64,000 bases of DNA, taken from the NCBI RefSeq assembly GCF_019645815.1, contig NZ_CP080997.1:2732880-2796879 (forward strand), written 5' to 3'. The notes under the pieces are model-generated. The model saw nothing but the letters and a program-made list of their open reading frames with translations. It was not told where the DNA came from and ran no database searches. The DNA is from Mycolicibacter heraklionensis. GTDB taxonomy: Bacteria; Actinomycetota; Actinomycetes; Mycobacteriales; Mycobacteriaceae. The translations under genes and the position numbers were made by a program. Every line of letters begins with the position of its first letter. Position 1 is the first letter of the stretch. Of this stretch, positions 11,941 through 22,077 are shown piece by piece.

Positions 11941-12972
11941 TTAGTGCGGCACCAAGCTCAGCAGCAGGTCGGGGCCGATCTGCTCCATGGTGTCGAAGCG
12001 CCAGCGCAATGCCCGGGCAATGTTGGGCACGCCGACGTCGTCGACGGCGGTGACCGGCCCGCCCAGCAGAATCGGCGCCACGTAGGCCAGGATGCGGTCG
12101 ATGGCTCCGGCCCGCAGGAACGCTCCGGCCAGCGTGGGCCCACCCTCGAGCAGCACGTCGGTGCGGTCGGAAAGCGCCCGCAGCACCTCGGCCGGATCGT
12201 GGGTGCGGATCACCATGGTGCGCGAGTCGTCGTTGAGCACGTGCGCGTCCGCAGAGATCTCGCGTTCCCCGACCACCACCCGCAGCGGTTGACGATCGGC
12301 CAGGGTGCCGTCGGGTAGCCGGGCCGTGAGCGTGGGATCGTCGACGAGCACGGTGCCGGTGCCGACCACGATGGCGTCGGCTGCCGCCCGACGACGGTGC
12401 AGGTCAGCCCGGGCGGCCTCGCTGGTGATCCACTGACTGGATCCGTCGGCAGCCGCGCTGCGACCGTCGATGCTGGTGGCGTACTTCCAGGTGACGTGCG
12501 GCCGGCCGGTGCGTTGCTTGTGCAGCCACTCCCGCAACGGACCGGCGCTCACGGCCGCGGCTTGCACACCGGAGATCACCCGCACGCCCGCATCGGCCAG
12601 CCGCCGCGCCCCGCCCCCGGCGTCCGGGTTGGGGTCGTCGACGGCGTAGACCACCTGCGCCACCCCGGCGGCCAGCAACGCATCCACGCACGGCGGGGTT
12701 TTGCCGTGGTGATTGCACGGTTCCAGCGTGATGACCGCCGTACCGCCGGCGCTCAGGTCGCCGGCCCGGCGCAGCGCCACCACCTCGGCGTGCGCCTCAC
12801 CGGCCGGGCGAGTCCCCCCGACGCCGGCCACCCGGCCGTCACCGTCCAGAATGACCGCGCCCACCGGAGGATTCGGATAGGTGTTGCCCTTGACCCGCTG
12901 CGCCTGTTCGATCGCCAGCAGCATCGCTGCGTCATGGTCGACGGCATGCTCGGCGGCCGGCCTGGTGCTCAT
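11941..12972 (-). CDS. ribD: Bifunctional riboflavin deaminase/reductase
   Basis: 343 residues. The N-terminal deaminase domain has the zinc site HAE ([12 protein letters not shown], residues ~58-69) and [11 protein letters not shown] (~83-93). The C-terminal reductase domain contains [15 protein letters not shown]. It carries out the second and third steps from GTP to riboflavin. The start overlaps the rpe stop by 4 nt. In mycobacteria the gene is usually called ribG. Confidence 0.94.
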   Translation of the reverse strand: MSTRPAAEHAVDHDAAMLLAIEQAQRVKGNTYPNPPVGAVILDGDGRVAGVGGTRPAGEAHAEVVALRRAGDLSAGGTAVITLEPCNHHGKTPPCVDALLAAGVAQVVYAVDDPNPDAGGGARRLADAGVRVISGVQAAAVSAGPLREWLHKQRTGRPHVTWKYATSIDGRSAAADGSSQWITSEAARADLHRRRAAADAIVVGTGTVLVDDPTLTARLPDGTLADRQPLRVVVGEREISADAHVLNDDSRTMVIRTHDPAEVLRALSDRTDVLLEGGPTLAGAFLRAGAIDRILAYVAPILLGGPVTAVDDVGVPNIARALRWRFDTMEQIGPDLLLSLVPH

Positions 12973-13646
12973 GCGCGCAGATGCGGTGACGCAGCCAATG
13001 CCTGGCGGCGCAGTGATTCAACAGCGACGCCCGGGTCCGCGGCGCTGTAGACGGCAGAGCCGGCGACGAAGCAGTCGACGCCGGCCGCGGCGGCCTGTTC
13101 GATGGTGTCGGCGTTGATGCCGCCGTCGATCTCCACCAGGATGCTCAACTCCCCGGCATCGACCAGCTTGCGCACCGCACGGACCTTGCTGAGCACCTCG
13201 GGGATGAAGGACTGTCCGCCGAATCCGGGCTCCACCGACATCACCAGCAGGGTGTCGAAGTCCCGCAGGATCTCCAGGTAGGGCTCCAGCGGCGTGCCGG
13301 GCTTGATGCTGAGTCCGGCTTTGGCGCCCGCGGCGCGAATGTCGCGGGCCACGGCGACGGGATTGTCGGTGGCCTCGGCGTGGAAGGTCACGTTGTAGGC
13401 GCCGGCCTCGGCGTAGGGCGGCGCCCAGCGACCCGGATCCTCGATCATCAGATGGCAGTCCATCGGGATGTCGGTGGCCGCCAGCAGGCTCTGCACCACC
13501 GGCAGGCCCAGCGTCAGGTTCGGAACGAAGTGGGCGTCCATCACATCGACGTGCAGCCAGTCCGCGCCCTTCACAGCGGCGGCCTCATCGGCGAGGCGGG
13601 CGAAATCGGCCGACAGGATCGACGGCGCGATCATGGCTCGTGACAT
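12969..13646 (-). CDS. rpe: Ribulose-phosphate 3-epimerase
   Basis: 225 residues with family signatures [30 protein letters not shown] and [20 protein letters not shown]. It interconverts ribulose 5-phosphate and xylulose 5-phosphate; ribulose 5-phosphate is also the RibBA substrate. A second ATG four codons in (MIAPSILS) is an alternative start. It sits between rsmB (4-nt gap) and ribD (4-nt overlap). Confidence 0.95.
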   Translation of the reverse strand: MSRAMIAPSILSADFARLADEAAAVKGADWLHVDVMDAHFVPNLTLGLPVVQSLLAATDIPMDCHLMIEDPGRWAPPYAEAGAYNVTFHAEATDNPVAVARDIRAAGAKAGLSIKPGTPLEPYLEILRDFDTLLVMSVEPGFGGQSFIPEVLSKVRAVRKLVDAGELSILVEIDGGINADTIEQAAAAGVDCFVAGSAVYSAADPGVAVESLRRQALAASPHLRA

Positions 13647-13650
13647 GGGC

Positions 13651-15057
13651 TCAGATTACTTGTAGCGCCGCAGCGAACATGGCGTCGGTACCGTGCCGGT
13701 GCGGCCACAGCTGCACGTGCGGGCCGTCTCCGAGCGCGTCGACCGGCGCGAACAGTTCCCGGGTGTCCAACGCGCGCACCGGATGCCGCCGCAACGCGTC
13801 GGCCACCACACCGACCGTCTCGGCCAGGTGCGGCGAGCAGGTCGCATACAGCACCACTCCCCCCGGCCGGGTCAGACCGATCGCCGCGGCCAGCAACTCA
13901 CGCTGCAGTTTCGCCAGCACCGGGATGTCGGCGGGCTGACGGCGCCACCGGGCTTCGGGCCGCCGGCGCAGGGCGCCCAGACCGGTGCAGGGCGCGTCGA
14001 CCAGCACCCGGTCGAAGCCGGGTTCCAGACCGGACTCGCGGCCATCGGCGGTCAGCACCTCTACGCCCAGGCCCCGGGTGTTCTCGGCGACCAGTGCGGC
14101 CCGGTGCGCCGCCTGCTCCACCGCGGTCACCCGCGCTCCGGTCTGCGCGCCGAGGGCGGCCAGCAGCGCGGTCTTGCCGCCCGGCCCGGCGCACAGGTCC
14201 AACCACCGGCCGGTGTCGGCCTCGACCGGAGCCAGCGTGAGGGCACGTGCCACCAGCTGGCTGCCCTCGTCCTGGACCAGGGCCTGACCGGCGCGCACGG
14301 CGTCAAGCTGCCCGGGGTCGCCGCCGGGAAGATAGACGGCGTAGGGCGAATACCGGCCGACTTCGCCGCCCACCGCGGCGGCCAACTCGGCCGCAGTCAG
14401 GGCGCCCGGTCGGGCCGCGAGATGCACCCGGGGGCGCTCGTCGTCAGCGGCCAGCACCGTATCGAGCTCACCGGCGGCGGCCCCCAGCGCGTCAGCGAAT
14501 GCCTGCGCGATCCAGCGCGGGTGGGCTCGGACGAACGCGGCGTGGCCGATCGGGTCGCTGTCGGCGTTCGGCGCCAGTTCCGCGGTCCAGGACTGCTCGT
14601 CGCGGGTGCTGATGGTGCGCAGCACACCGTTGACGAAACCTGCTCGTGCGGAGTCGAATTCGATGGCCGCCTGCTCGACGGTGGTCGATACCGCCGCGTG
14701 CGGCTCGACGCGGGTGCGAAGGAGTTGATAGCTGCCCAGCCGCAGCAGGTCCAGCAGCACCGGGTTGATGGTATCGGGTGAGCGCTGCGCGGCCGCGCCG
14801 ATGATCGCGTCGAGCAGTCCGCGGACCCGGCAGGTGCCGTAGGTCAGTTCGGTGGCGAAAGCGGCGTCGCGGCCGGTGATTCCGCGCTCGGCCAGCAGCG
14901 CCGGCAGCGCCAGGTTGGCGTAGGCATCGCGCTGCGAGACCGCCTGCAGCACATCGAATGCGGCGCGGCGCGCCGGGTCCAGCGGTTTCCGGCGGGGCTT
15001 GCGCGGGCCGGCCTGGGGGCGCTGCGGCCGGCGCTGGCCTCGTTGCGGTCCGGTCAT
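13651..15057 (-). CDS. rsmB: 16S rRNA m5C methyltransferase (RsmB/Fmu)
   Basis: 468 residues from the ATG at 15057, which overlaps the fmt stop by 4 nt (ATGA); a longer in-frame start would run into fmt. A basic tail (residues ~1-30) and NusB-like domain ([20 protein letters not shown]) precede the SAM-binding Rossmann domain ([18 protein letters not shown]). Both conserved cysteines are present, in VDAPCTGLG and LYATCSPH. It methylates a cytosine of 16S rRNA. Same gene order as Rv1406-Rv1407 in M. tuberculosis. Confidence 0.93.
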   Translation of the reverse strand: MTGPQRGQRRPQRPQAGPRKPRRKPLDPARRAAFDVLQAVSQRDAYANLALPALLAERGITGRDAAFATELTYGTCRVRGLLDAIIGAAAQRSPDTINPVLLDLLRLGSYQLLRTRVEPHAAVSTTVEQAAIEFDSARAGFVNGVLRTISTRDEQSWTAELAPNADSDPIGHAAFVRAHPRWIAQAFADALGAAAGELDTVLAADDERPRVHLAARPGALTAAELAAAVGGEVGRYSPYAVYLPGGDPGQLDAVRAGQALVQDEGSQLVARALTLAPVEADTGRWLDLCAGPGGKTALLAALGAQTGARVTAVEQAAHRAALVAENTRGLGVEVLTADGRESGLEPGFDRVLVDAPCTGLGALRRRPEARWRRQPADIPVLAKLQRELLAAAIGLTRPGGVVLYATCSPHLAETVGVVADALRRHPVRALDTRELFAPVDALGDGPHVQLWPHRHGTDAMFAAALQVI

Positions 15058-15986
15058 GACGCCCGCACCTCCGAGCCGAGCCGGGCACCACGGGCCCAGT
15101 CGGCGGCCGCCATGAGTTTCTTTCCGGGTGGCTGGATCTGGCCCAACCGCAGCGGCTCTGACCCGGTGCCGACCCACACGTGTCGCCGGTCGACTTGAAT
15201 ATCCCCGGGTGACAGTCCTTCTGGCCCATCGTCGGCAAGGCCGACGGGACCGACCCTGACGCGCAGGTCACCGATCATGCTCCAGGCGCCCGGATTCGGG
15301 GTCACGGCGCGGATCCGGCGCTCGATCACCGCGGCCGGCAGGTCCCAGCGCACCCGTGCATCCTCGACGCTGATCTTCGGCGCATAGCTGACCCCCTCGC
15401 TCGGCTGCGGCACCGCGTGTAGCGCGCCGTCGGCGATTCCGTCGAGGGTCGCCGCCAGCAGTTCGGCACCCGAGACCGCCAGCCGTGCCAGCAGTTCACC
15501 CGCGGTGTCATCGGCCCGGATCGTCTCGGTCGCGACACCGTATACCGGCCCGGAGTCCAGCTCCGGCTCGATGCGAAACGTCGTCGCACCCGTCACCTGG
15601 TCGCCGGCGGCGATCGCCGCCTGCACCGGGGCCGCACCCCGCCAGGCCGGCAGCAGGGAGAAGTGCAGGTTGACCCAGCCGTGCGTCGGCACCGCCAACA
15701 ACGCGTCGCGCAGCAGCGCCCCGTAGGCGACCACGGGGCAGCATTCCGGCGCCAGTTCGGCCAGCTCGGCGACCGACTCCGGTGCGTTGGGCTGGGCCGG
15801 CCGCAGCACCGGAATACCGTGGTCCAGGGCGCGGCGAGCCACCGCAGACGGCTGCAGGCTCCCCCGCCGGCCGGACGCCGCGTCGGGCCGGGTGAGTACC
15901 GCCACCACGTCGTGGCGCGGCGAGTCGATCAGCCGTTGCAACGACGGCAACGCGGTTTCCGGGGTGCCGGCGAAGACAATGCGCAC
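15054..15986 (-). CDS. fmt: Methionyl-tRNA formyltransferase
   Basis: 310 residues. Family signatures are [17 protein letters not shown] at the N-terminus and the active-site region [21 protein letters not shown] near residue 105, with the catalytic Asn/His pair in NLH and further [17 protein letters not shown]. It formylates initiator Met-tRNA. It is the first gene of the fmt-rsmB-rpe-ribD run; the 256-bp region upstream faces the divergent methyltransferase gene. Confidence 0.96.
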   Translation of the reverse strand: MRIVFAGTPETALPSLQRLIDSPRHDVVAVLTRPDAASGRRGSLQPSAVARRALDHGIPVLRPAQPNAPESVAELAELAPECCPVVAYGALLRDALLAVPTHGWVNLHFSLLPAWRGAAPVQAAIAAGDQVTGATTFRIEPELDSGPVYGVATETIRADDTAGELLARLAVSGAELLAATLDGIADGALHAVPQPSEGVSYAPKISVEDARVRWDLPAAVIERRIRAVTPNPGAWSMIGDLRVRVGPVGLADDGPEGLSPGDIQVDRRHVWVGTGSEPLRLGQIQPPGKKLMAAADWARGARLGSEVRAS

Positions 15987-16120
15987 CGGGACAGTTTAGG
16001 GAAGTCGCTGAGGGCGTTTCGTCAGCACGGGAGGGGCCCGGCCAAATGCGCGCAGGCCCCATCGACGCGCGCCGTCCCCATGCGGGCACAGACACCCCAC
16101 AGAACATTGGTAGATGACTA

Positions 16121-16150
16121 CTATTGCGTATAGCAACTATAGGCAACTAT
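16121..16150. promoter_or_regulatory. Candidate MarR (Rv1404-type) operator upstream of methyltransferase
   Basis: An unusually AT-rich patch in the GC-rich gap between fmt and the methyltransferase. It contains the inverted repeat TTGC-GTATA-GCAA (16124-16136) followed by further CAACTAT/GCAACTAT half-sites. Similar GCAA/TTGC half-sites recur upstream of the MarR gene. In M. tuberculosis the orthologous regulator represses the neighbouring methyltransferase genes and responds to acid; the operator assignment here is inference. Confidence 0.5.
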
Positions 16151-16242
16151 CACTGTAGTCAGCGGTATAGATCTCGCCTCGGCGCGACGGGCCGCGCGAC
16201 AACGGCGTCGGTAGAACACGTCCCCTTCGACAGGAGGCTCAG

Positions 16243-17061
16243 ATGACCGTTGACTACCCGACCACGTCGGACACCCTGACGATCCACCGGAATATGTGGG
16301 CGATGGGCGACTACGCCCTGATGGCCGAACAGGTAATGGCTCCGATCGGCCCGGTGCTCGTCGATGCCAGCGGTATCAGCGCAGGTGATCGTGTGCTCGA
16401 TGTGGCGGCCGGATCCGGCAACGTCTCGATCCCAGCCGCAATGACGGGCGCAGCGGTCGTCTCCAGCGACCTCACCCCGGAACTGCTGCAACGATCGCAG
16501 TTGCGGACGATCGAGCACAACCTGGAGATCGAGTGGCAAGAGGCCGATGCACAGGCATTGCCGTTTGCCGACAACGAGTTCGACGCGGTCCTTTCGGGGA
16601 TCGGGGTGATGTTCGCCCCTGACCACCAGCGTGCTGCCGACGAGCTGATCCGGGTCTGCCGCCCCGGCGGCACGATTGCGCTGGCGAGCTGGACTCCGGA
16701 GGGGTTCTTCGGCCGGATGCTGGCGGCGATCAGGCCCTATCGCCCCACCCAGACTCCGGGCGTCCCACCGGCGGCGTTGTGGGGACGGGACGATTACGTC
16801 GGCAATCTCTTTGGCGACCGAGCCACCATCATCCAAGCCCGGCGATGCATGCTGGTGGTGGAACGCTTTGCCACCGCCCAGGCAGTTCATGACTACTTCA
16901 AGACCCACTACGGTCCGACCATCGACGCCTACCGCACCATCGGTGACAATCCCACGCTGGTCGCCGCTCTCGACGCCCAACTCATCGAACTCGCTCAACA
17001 TCATCTGCACCACGGAGTCATGGGCTGGCAGTACCTGCTTCTCACCGCACGAAAGCGATGA
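16243..17061 (+). CDS. SAM-dependent methyltransferase, Rv1405c/Rv1403c type
   Basis: 272 residues, class I methyltransferase. Motif I is VLDVAAGSGNVSIPAA (residues ~49-64), motif II contains SSDLTPELL and motif IV is FDAVLSGIGVMFAPDH. The substrate is not known. A good ribosome site AGGAGG (16232-16237) fixes the ATG at 16243. Synteny with fmt on one side and a MarR regulator on the other matches Rv1405c, which in M. tuberculosis is acid-induced and repressed by Rv1404. The palindromic sites at 16121-16150 probably serve as its operator. Confidence 0.85.
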   Translation: MTVDYPTTSDTLTIHRNMWAMGDYALMAEQVMAPIGPVLVDASGISAGDRVLDVAAGSGNVSIPAAMTGAAVVSSDLTPELLQRSQLRTIEHNLEIEWQEADAQALPFADNEFDAVLSGIGVMFAPDHQRAADELIRVCRPGGTIALASWTPEGFFGRMLAAIRPYRPTQTPGVPPAALWGRDDYVGNLFGDRATIIQARRCMLVVERFATAQAVHDYFKTHYGPTIDAYRTIGDNPTLVAALDAQLIELAQHHLHHGVMGWQYLLLTARKR

Positions 17062-17140
17062 ACTGCCCGGATCGACTGCATGACGTAGTCCGGCCTACAG
17101 CATTCCCCGCCCGGGCCCACCCTGCCGCTCAAATCATGCT

Positions 17141-17169
17141 TATTGCAACAGTATTGCTATGTAACAATA
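17141..17169. promoter_or_regulatory. Candidate MarR autoregulatory operator
   Basis: AT-rich cluster upstream of the MarR gene with GCAA-CAGTA-TTGC (17145-17157) overlapping TATTG-N8-CAATA (17152-17169). It shares TTGC/GCAA half-sites with the patch at 16121-16150. A TAAGCT hexamer at 17182-17187 could be the -10, which would place the repeats around the -35 region. Confidence 0.5.
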
Positions 17170-17220
17170 GCTCTTACTAACTAAGCTTGTCCGGCTGGAC
17201 CTGAACCGAGGAAAGTGCTG

Positions 17221-17715
17221 ATGGCCATGGCCGACGTGGCGGCAGACGACGAATCCGTCGATGCGATCACCGATGCACTGCTCACCGCATCGCGACTGTT
17301 GGTGGCCATCTCGGCGCACTCAATCGCCCACGTGGACGAGGCCATCACGCTCCCCCAGTTCCGGACACTGGTGATCCTCTCCAACCACGGTGCAATGAAC
17401 CTGGCGACGCTTGCGAGCCTGCTTGGCGTCCAGCCCTCGACGACCGGGCGCATGGTCGACCGACTCGTCAGCGCGGGGCTGATCGATCGACTTCCGCACC
17501 CCACATCACGACGCGAACTGGTCGCGGACCTCACACCACGCGGGCGGGATGTCGTGCGCCAGGTCACCGCCCAGCGGCGTGGCGCAATCGCCCGCATCGT
17601 GGAGACGTTGCCGGTACAGGAGCGCCGCGGGCTGGTACACGCCCTTACCGCGTTCACCGCGGCTGGCGGGGAACCCGCAGTGCAGGTGGACGACGTCGAT
17701 ATCTGGGTGCGTTAA
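17221..17715 (+). CDS. MarR-family transcription regulator, Rv1404 type
   Basis: 164 residues from the ATG at 17221, preceded by GAGGAAA; a GTG two codons earlier lies too close to that site. The winged helix-turn-helix covers residues ~45-110 (FRTLVILSNHGAMNLATLAS, VQPSTTGRMVDRLVSAGLID, TSRRELVADLTPRG). It sits beside the methyltransferase as Rv1404 does beside Rv1405c. Its stop overlaps the stop of the convergent phosphotransferase gene by 3 nt; that point is the left edge of the hypoxia island. Confidence 0.88.
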   Translation: MAMADVAADDESVDAITDALLTASRLLVAISAHSIAHVDEAITLPQFRTLVILSNHGAMNLATLASLLGVQPSTTGRMVDRLVSAGLIDRLPHPTSRRELVADLTPRGRDVVRQVTAQRRGAIARIVETLPVQERRGLVHALTAFTAAGGEPAVQVDDVDIWVR

Positions 17716-19214
17716 CTCTGCCGCCGGATCGCGGCGCGCCACAGCTCCTGAGCCTCCCGGACGCAATCATCGAGCGGTTGCGACGTGTCGACGCGATGCG
17801 CCGTGTCCCACTCGAAATCGTGAGCGGCCAGCGCGGCGGCGATCTGCGGTGTCGCGTCGGAGTTGCCCGGTGCCCTGCTTCTGATTCGGTCGGCGGCGAC
17901 ATCAACCGGCACCACACACTGGATCTCGGCGGTCACCGCATGCTTGTCGGCGGCCAGGCGGCAGGCCTCGGCCCGGACCTGCGCATCTCGCCAGGTTCCG
18001 TCGAGGACCACCGACTGACCGCTGGCCAGGCACTGGCCCGCCCGATGCAGGATCGCCTGGTAGACGGCAGCGACATTGGCGGGTGCATACAGTCCAGCGT
18101 CAAGGTCACCGGGCTCGCCGCTGAGCTGCCCGGCCTCGTGCAACTCCTTACGCACGTCATCGGTGGACAGCACCACAGCCCCGACCTGTTCTGCGAGCTT
18201 TCGGGCCAGCGTCGACTTTCCGGTTCCGGGACCGCCACCGACCAGCACCAGCCGAATGGCACCGCGTTCGAGGTGGCTCAGAGCGATGGCCAAATGGCGG
18301 GACGCGGCTGCGTCGGCCCCCGACTTGCCCTGTGTCAGTTGCACGCAGTCGACTTTGGCCCGCACCGTCGCACGGTAGGCGATGTAGAAATTCCGCAGCG
18401 ACGACGTCGCGGTGTCGCCCGAGTAGGCGGCGTAGCGGGCCAGGAAGTAGTCGCCGAGGTCCTTGCGCCCGAGGAACTCCAAATCCATGGCAAGGAAAGC
18501 GGCGTCGTCGATGCGGTCGACGAAGCGCAAGTCGTCACTGAACTCCAAGCAGTCGAGCAGCACCGGCCGGTTGTCCGTCCAGAAGATGTCGTCGGCGAGC
18601 AGGTCCGCGTGGCCGTCGACGATGCAGCCCTCGTCGATCCGTTGAGCGAACAGATCGGCCCGACCGGCGAGGTATGCGGCGGCGAGGTCTTCGACGCGCC
18701 GCACCGTCTCGGCGGGCACCGCGGTGTCGGCGTGGCGGTGCAGTGTGGGGAAGTTGTCGAACCACCGTTGGTGGATCGCGTCGGGCTCACCCTGCCGGTT
18801 GATTCGCCGGCTGCGGTCGGATCGATCGTGGAAGTCCGCCAGCACGCGGGCGATGCTGTCGAGCACGGGTTCGACCGGTTCGCCGCGTTTGACCATCGAA
18901 GCCAACCGGTCGTCGTCGTGGTAGCGCCGCATCACGATGATCGGTTCGGGCGCTGCTGCTTCGGACGGGCCGCTGAGGTGGGCAACCCCGAAATAGCTGT
19001 CGGGGGCGATTCGGCTGTTGAGTTGGACTTCCCGCGCGCACGCCTCTTCGCGCTGCTCGACCGTCCGGAAGTCCAGAAAGTCGGTCTGCACCGGCTTTTT
19101 GGCCTTGTAGGCCCGGTCGCCGGCCAAGACGACCACGCCGGAGTGGGTTTCGTAGGCCGCGACGTAGGGCGCCGCTTTCGGCGCGTCCGTGTCGCCGTGT
19201 GTCGCGAACTCCAT
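17712..19214 (-). CDS. Aminoglycoside-phosphotransferase-like / P-loop kinase fusion (Rv2004c type)
   Basis: 500 residues in two parts. Residues 1-~300 resemble aminoglycoside phosphotransferase/choline kinase-like proteins (IVDGHADLLADDIF and VLLDCLEFSDDLRFVD as catalytic and metal loops). Residues ~320-500 are a zeta-toxin/gluconate-kinase-like P-loop kinase with Walker A VGGGPGTGKSTLARKLAEQ. Length and architecture match Rv2004c, a DosR-regulon protein of unknown substrate. It follows the Rv2005c-like stress protein with a 70-bp gap, the same pairing as in M. tuberculosis. True antibiotic phosphorylation is unlikely on this evidence. Confidence 0.85.
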   Translation of the reverse strand: MEFATHGDTDAPKAAPYVAAYETHSGVVVLAGDRAYKAKKPVQTDFLDFRTVEQREEACAREVQLNSRIAPDSYFGVAHLSGPSEAAAPEPIIVMRRYHDDDRLASMVKRGEPVEPVLDSIARVLADFHDRSDRSRRINRQGEPDAIHQRWFDNFPTLHRHADTAVPAETVRRVEDLAAAYLAGRADLFAQRIDEGCIVDGHADLLADDIFWTDNRPVLLDCLEFSDDLRFVDRIDDAAFLAMDLEFLGRKDLGDYFLARYAAYSGDTATSSLRNFYIAYRATVRAKVDCVQLTQGKSGADAAASRHLAIALSHLERGAIRLVLVGGGPGTGKSTLARKLAEQVGAVVLSTDDVRKELHEAGQLSGEPGDLDAGLYAPANVAAVYQAILHRAGQCLASGQSVVLDGTWRDAQVRAEACRLAADKHAVTAEIQCVVPVDVAADRIRSRAPGNSDATPQIAAALAAHDFEWDTAHRVDTSQPLDDCVREAQELWRAAIRRQS

Positions 19215-19284
19215 GGCATCCAGTGTTAACCATCGCGGCCAAGTCCGGGGGCGGTCAACGGGCCGCCCCCGGCATGATCGCAGG

Positions 19285-20169
19285 TCATTTCGCGTCGGGG
19301 CGGACCACGATCACCGGAATCCCGGCGGCCTGGACGACCGCGGAGCTGACCGAACCCAGGAGTTGACTGGCGAAGCCGCCGCGGCCGTGACTGCCGACCA
19401 CCATCAGTTGAGCGTGCTCGGCCGCCTTGACCAACCAGCGGGTGGGCTGGTCACAAACCACCCGCCGCTCGACGACGACATCCGGGTATTGCTCCTGGTA
19501 ACCCGCGAGCCGTTCGGCGAGGATTTCGTGTCCCTGAACTTCGTAATCGCGCCGGTCCATGTTGAGGATCGGCATGACCCCGACGTCACTCCAGGCGTGC
19601 AACGCCATCAGCGGCACTCCACGGCGAGAGGCTTCGTCAAAAGCCAGCGCCGTCGCCTTCTCCGATACCGGTGAACCGTCGATTCCGACCACCACGGGTG
19701 CATCTTTCGGGTAATCGCGATCGGTGCGGATGACCGCGATCGGGCCGTGCCCGTGGTGAATCAGGCTGGTGCTCACCGAGCCCAGCAGCAGGCGGCCGAT
19801 GGCACCCAGCCCCGTCGAGCCGACGACAGTCATCCAGCTGTCTTTGGTGGCACCGATCAATGTCGAGACCACCTGGGAATGGGCCATCTCGGCGTGCACC
19901 TCGGGCGCCGCGGCGTCGCCCCGGCTGGAGTCGACCACGTTGCGCGCCCGTGCGAGGACCTTTTTCGCCTCGTCGGCCTGCCAACTGGGAATCCCCTCGG
20001 TCATCGGCCCAGGGGGCCAGCCGGACTCCAGCGGCGTCACCACGTGCAGCAAGGTGAGCGGCAACTGGCGCATGATCGCCTCATGCGTCGCCCAGGTCAC
20101 CGCCGCGTCGGATTCAGGCGATCCATCGACACCCACCACGATTCCGCGTGTGAATCCCACTTCCGACAT
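19285..20169 (-). CDS. Tandem universal stress protein (Rv2005c type)
   Basis: 294 residues from the ATG at 20169, which has GGGAGG 8 nt upstream; the frame extends five codons to a TTG. Two USP domains each keep the ATP-binding pattern G-2x-G-9x-[19 protein letters not shown] near residue 120 and [17 protein letters not shown] near 265. Rv2005c is part of the DosR dormancy regulon. Paired DosR-like boxes at 20247-20283 lie upstream, and the next gene is the Rv2004c-like kinase fusion. Confidence 0.9.
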   Translation of the reverse strand: MSEVGFTRGIVVGVDGSPESDAAVTWATHEAIMRQLPLTLLHVVTPLESGWPPGPMTEGIPSWQADEAKKVLARARNVVDSSRGDAAAPEVHAEMAHSQVVSTLIGATKDSWMTVVGSTGLGAIGRLLLGSVSTSLIHHGHGPIAVIRTDRDYPKDAPVVVGIDGSPVSEKATALAFDEASRRGVPLMALHAWSDVGVMPILNMDRRDYEVQGHEILAERLAGYQEQYPDVVVERRVVCDQPTRWLVKAAEHAQLMVVGSHGRGGFASQLLGSVSSAVVQAAGIPVIVVRPDAK

Positions 20170-20246
20170 CGCGCGACCTCCCAAAGATTCGACCGCCCGG
20201 CCAGGCCGGCTCCACCTAAATGTACGGCGGGCTCGCAGGATTCGGT

Positions 20247-20283
20247 GGAGTCGTTGGACCTCAGCAGCGGAGCCGTTGGCCCC
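20247..20283 (-). promoter_or_regulatory. Tandem DosR-box-like sites upstream of the USP gene
   Basis: GGAGTCGTTGGACCTC (20247-20262) and GGAGCCGTTGGCCCC (20269-20283) are two copies of one motif exactly 22 bp apart. In reverse complement they read GAGGTCCAACGACTCC and GGGGCCAACGGCTCC. They match the DosR consensus (GGGACTTTCGGCCC-like) only in the outer G/C blocks, but the paired spacing is typical. Confidence 0.5.
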
Positions 20284-20295
20284 TGATACGACCCA

Positions 20296-22014
20296 TCAAT
20301 CCGAACGAGCGGCCGGTGGCGCAGTCCAGTGCACCCGGGTGCCGCCCTCGGGCGGCGAGGTGATCTCGCAGGTGCCGCCTACCAGCTCCGCGCGAGCCAC
20401 CATGTTGTCGAGCCCGCTGCGACGGCGATTGCCGGCGGGGATCCCGCGGCCGTTGTCGGTGACGACGATGCTCAGCACGTCAGCCACGGTGATCTCGACA
20501 GTCACCTCGGTGGCACCGGAGTGACGGCAGACGTTGCTGACCGCTTCCATGAGCACCGCTTCGGCCTGTTCGGCGAGTTCGGCGCCAATGATCGTCATCG
20601 GCCCGTCGACCTGCACGGTGGTGACGATGTCCCGGTTCTGAGTCAAGCGGGCAACGATGTCCTGCATTCGTCTGCGGACCCCTCCTTCGAGGGCCGACCG
20701 GGATTTGAGCCGGAAGATGGTGGTACGGATCTCGGCGATGACGCTTTGGAGGTCATCGATCGTGCCGTCCAGCCGGGCGGCCACCTCCGGCGAGTGCGTG
20801 AGAGCCAGGGTGGCCTGCAAATCGAGCCCGGCGGCGAACAACTGCTGGATGACGTGGTCATGCAAGTCGTGGGCGATTCGTTCGCGATCGGCCAGAATAT
20901 CGCGTTCGCGGGCGGACTCCCGGCCACCGGCCACCACCAGGGCAACGGCAGCACGATGGGCGAAGTCGTACACCAGGTCCAGGTCGGCCTCGTCGAAGGG
21001 CTGCTGATCGGCACGCCGGGCGATGGCCAGCACCCCGAGCGTTCCGCCGTCGAAGCGCAGCGCCACCACAATCGCCGGACGCTGCCCGACGTCGGTGAAT
21101 CCTGGGATCGGGACGTGGAAGGCCTCGGTGATCAGCGGTGCGCCGGAGCGGAAGACGCTGCCGGTGGTGGAACCGTCCACCGGGATCCGCTGGTGGATGA
21201 CCTCGGCTGCATGCGCACCGGCCGCGGCAGCGACGGTCAGTTCGGCAACCTCGGCAACGGGAAGATCGGGATCGATCGGCACCATCACGATCGCTTGCTC
21301 TGCGTCGGCAAGCTCGCATACCCGCTCCGCTATCACCTGCAGTGGCCTGGTCGGAGCCGCTGCGTCGGACAGCAGCGCAGTGGTGATGTCGCGGCTGGCC
21401 GCGATCCATTGCGTCGAAGCGCGCAAGTGGTCGACCATTCGTGCGTTCTCGACGGCGACCGCGGCCGCCATCGCTACCGCGCAGGCAATCCTTTCGTCGG
21501 ATTCGGTGAAGATGCGGTCCGGCTCATCGTGCGTCAGGTAGAGATTGCCGAACAACGCGCCTTGAGTGATAAGAGGCACGCTGAGCAGCGCATACATCGG
21601 AGGATGGTGTTGGGGGAAGCCGACTGCCGCCGGGTGCGTGGTCAGATCAGCCAGACGTAGCGGATGGCGCTGGACCAGCGAGACGTCTAAGACACCCTTG
21701 CCGACTGGAAGGTGCCCGATCCGCCGCACCGTCTCCTCGTCCAAGCCGGCGTGAATGAACTCGATCAGGTTGCCCTCCGGGCCGCGGATCGCCAAGGCGC
21801 CGTACCGTGCCGAGGTCAGCTTCATCGCCGCAACCACGATTCGGTGAAGTGTCGTCTGGAGCTCAAGGTCAGACCCGATCTCGACGATGAGCGTGAGCAG
21901 CTGCTCCATCTGATCACGCGCGACAGCAAGCTCATCGAGCTGCTGATGCATCCGATCGAACAGGGCCCGATTGCCGAGTCCGCTGAACGCCGATTCACTG
22001 TCGCCGCCGACCAT
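20296..22014 (-). CDS. dosS: DosS/DosT-type haem-GAF redox sensor histidine kinase
   Basis: 572 residues from the ATG at 22014. Order: short N-terminal helix, GAF-A (~50-205), GAF-B (~230-375), DHp and ATPase. GAF-A keeps the family segment VGFPQHHPPMYALLSVPL, where the equivalent His of M. tuberculosis DevS is the haem iron ligand. The phosphoacceptor box is RERIAHDLHDHVIQQLFAAG and the ATPase has AVSNVCRHSGATEV and TDNGRGIP. It would sense O2/NO/redox and phosphorylate a DosR-type regulator. Unusually the matching regulator gene is 26 kb away at 47815. An upstream frame extension to 22098 crosses a 28-bp palindrome and is unlikely to be coding. Confidence 0.92.
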   Translation of the reverse strand: MVGGDSESAFSGLGNRALFDRMHQQLDELAVARDQMEQLLTLIVEIGSDLELQTTLHRIVVAAMKLTSARYGALAIRGPEGNLIEFIHAGLDEETVRRIGHLPVGKGVLDVSLVQRHPLRLADLTTHPAAVGFPQHHPPMYALLSVPLITQGALFGNLYLTHDEPDRIFTESDERIACAVAMAAAVAVENARMVDHLRASTQWIAASRDITTALLSDAAAPTRPLQVIAERVCELADAEQAIVMVPIDPDLPVAEVAELTVAAAAGAHAAEVIHQRIPVDGSTTGSVFRSGAPLITEAFHVPIPGFTDVGQRPAIVVALRFDGGTLGVLAIARRADQQPFDEADLDLVYDFAHRAAVALVVAGGRESARERDILADRERIAHDLHDHVIQQLFAAGLDLQATLALTHSPEVAARLDGTIDDLQSVIAEIRTTIFRLKSRSALEGGVRRRMQDIVARLTQNRDIVTTVQVDGPMTIIGAELAEQAEAVLMEAVSNVCRHSGATEVTVEITVADVLSIVVTDNGRGIPAGNRRRSGLDNMVARAELVGGTCEITSPPEGGTRVHWTAPPAARSD

Positions 22015-22049
22015 CCGATTCACTCTCCCGGGGAGCGAACAGACTGTTT

Positions 22050-22077
22050 TGCTGTACCGGTGGCCACCGGTACAGCA
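22050..22077. repeat. 28-bp perfect palindrome between pfkB and the dosS-like gene
   Basis: TGCTGTACCGGTGG (22050-22063) is followed at once by its exact reverse complement, with no loop. It lies 36 nt before the sensor kinase ATG and 99 nt after the pfkB stop. No T-run follows it on the minus strand, so it is a poor intrinsic terminator for pfkB. A binding site for a dimeric regulator, or a cruciform, is more likely. Confidence 0.6.

Noticed and set aside
17712..19214. Aminoglycoside resistance gene
   Set aside because: The phosphotransferase-like half is fused to a P-loop kinase and matches Rv2004c-type dormancy proteins, not resistance enzymes.
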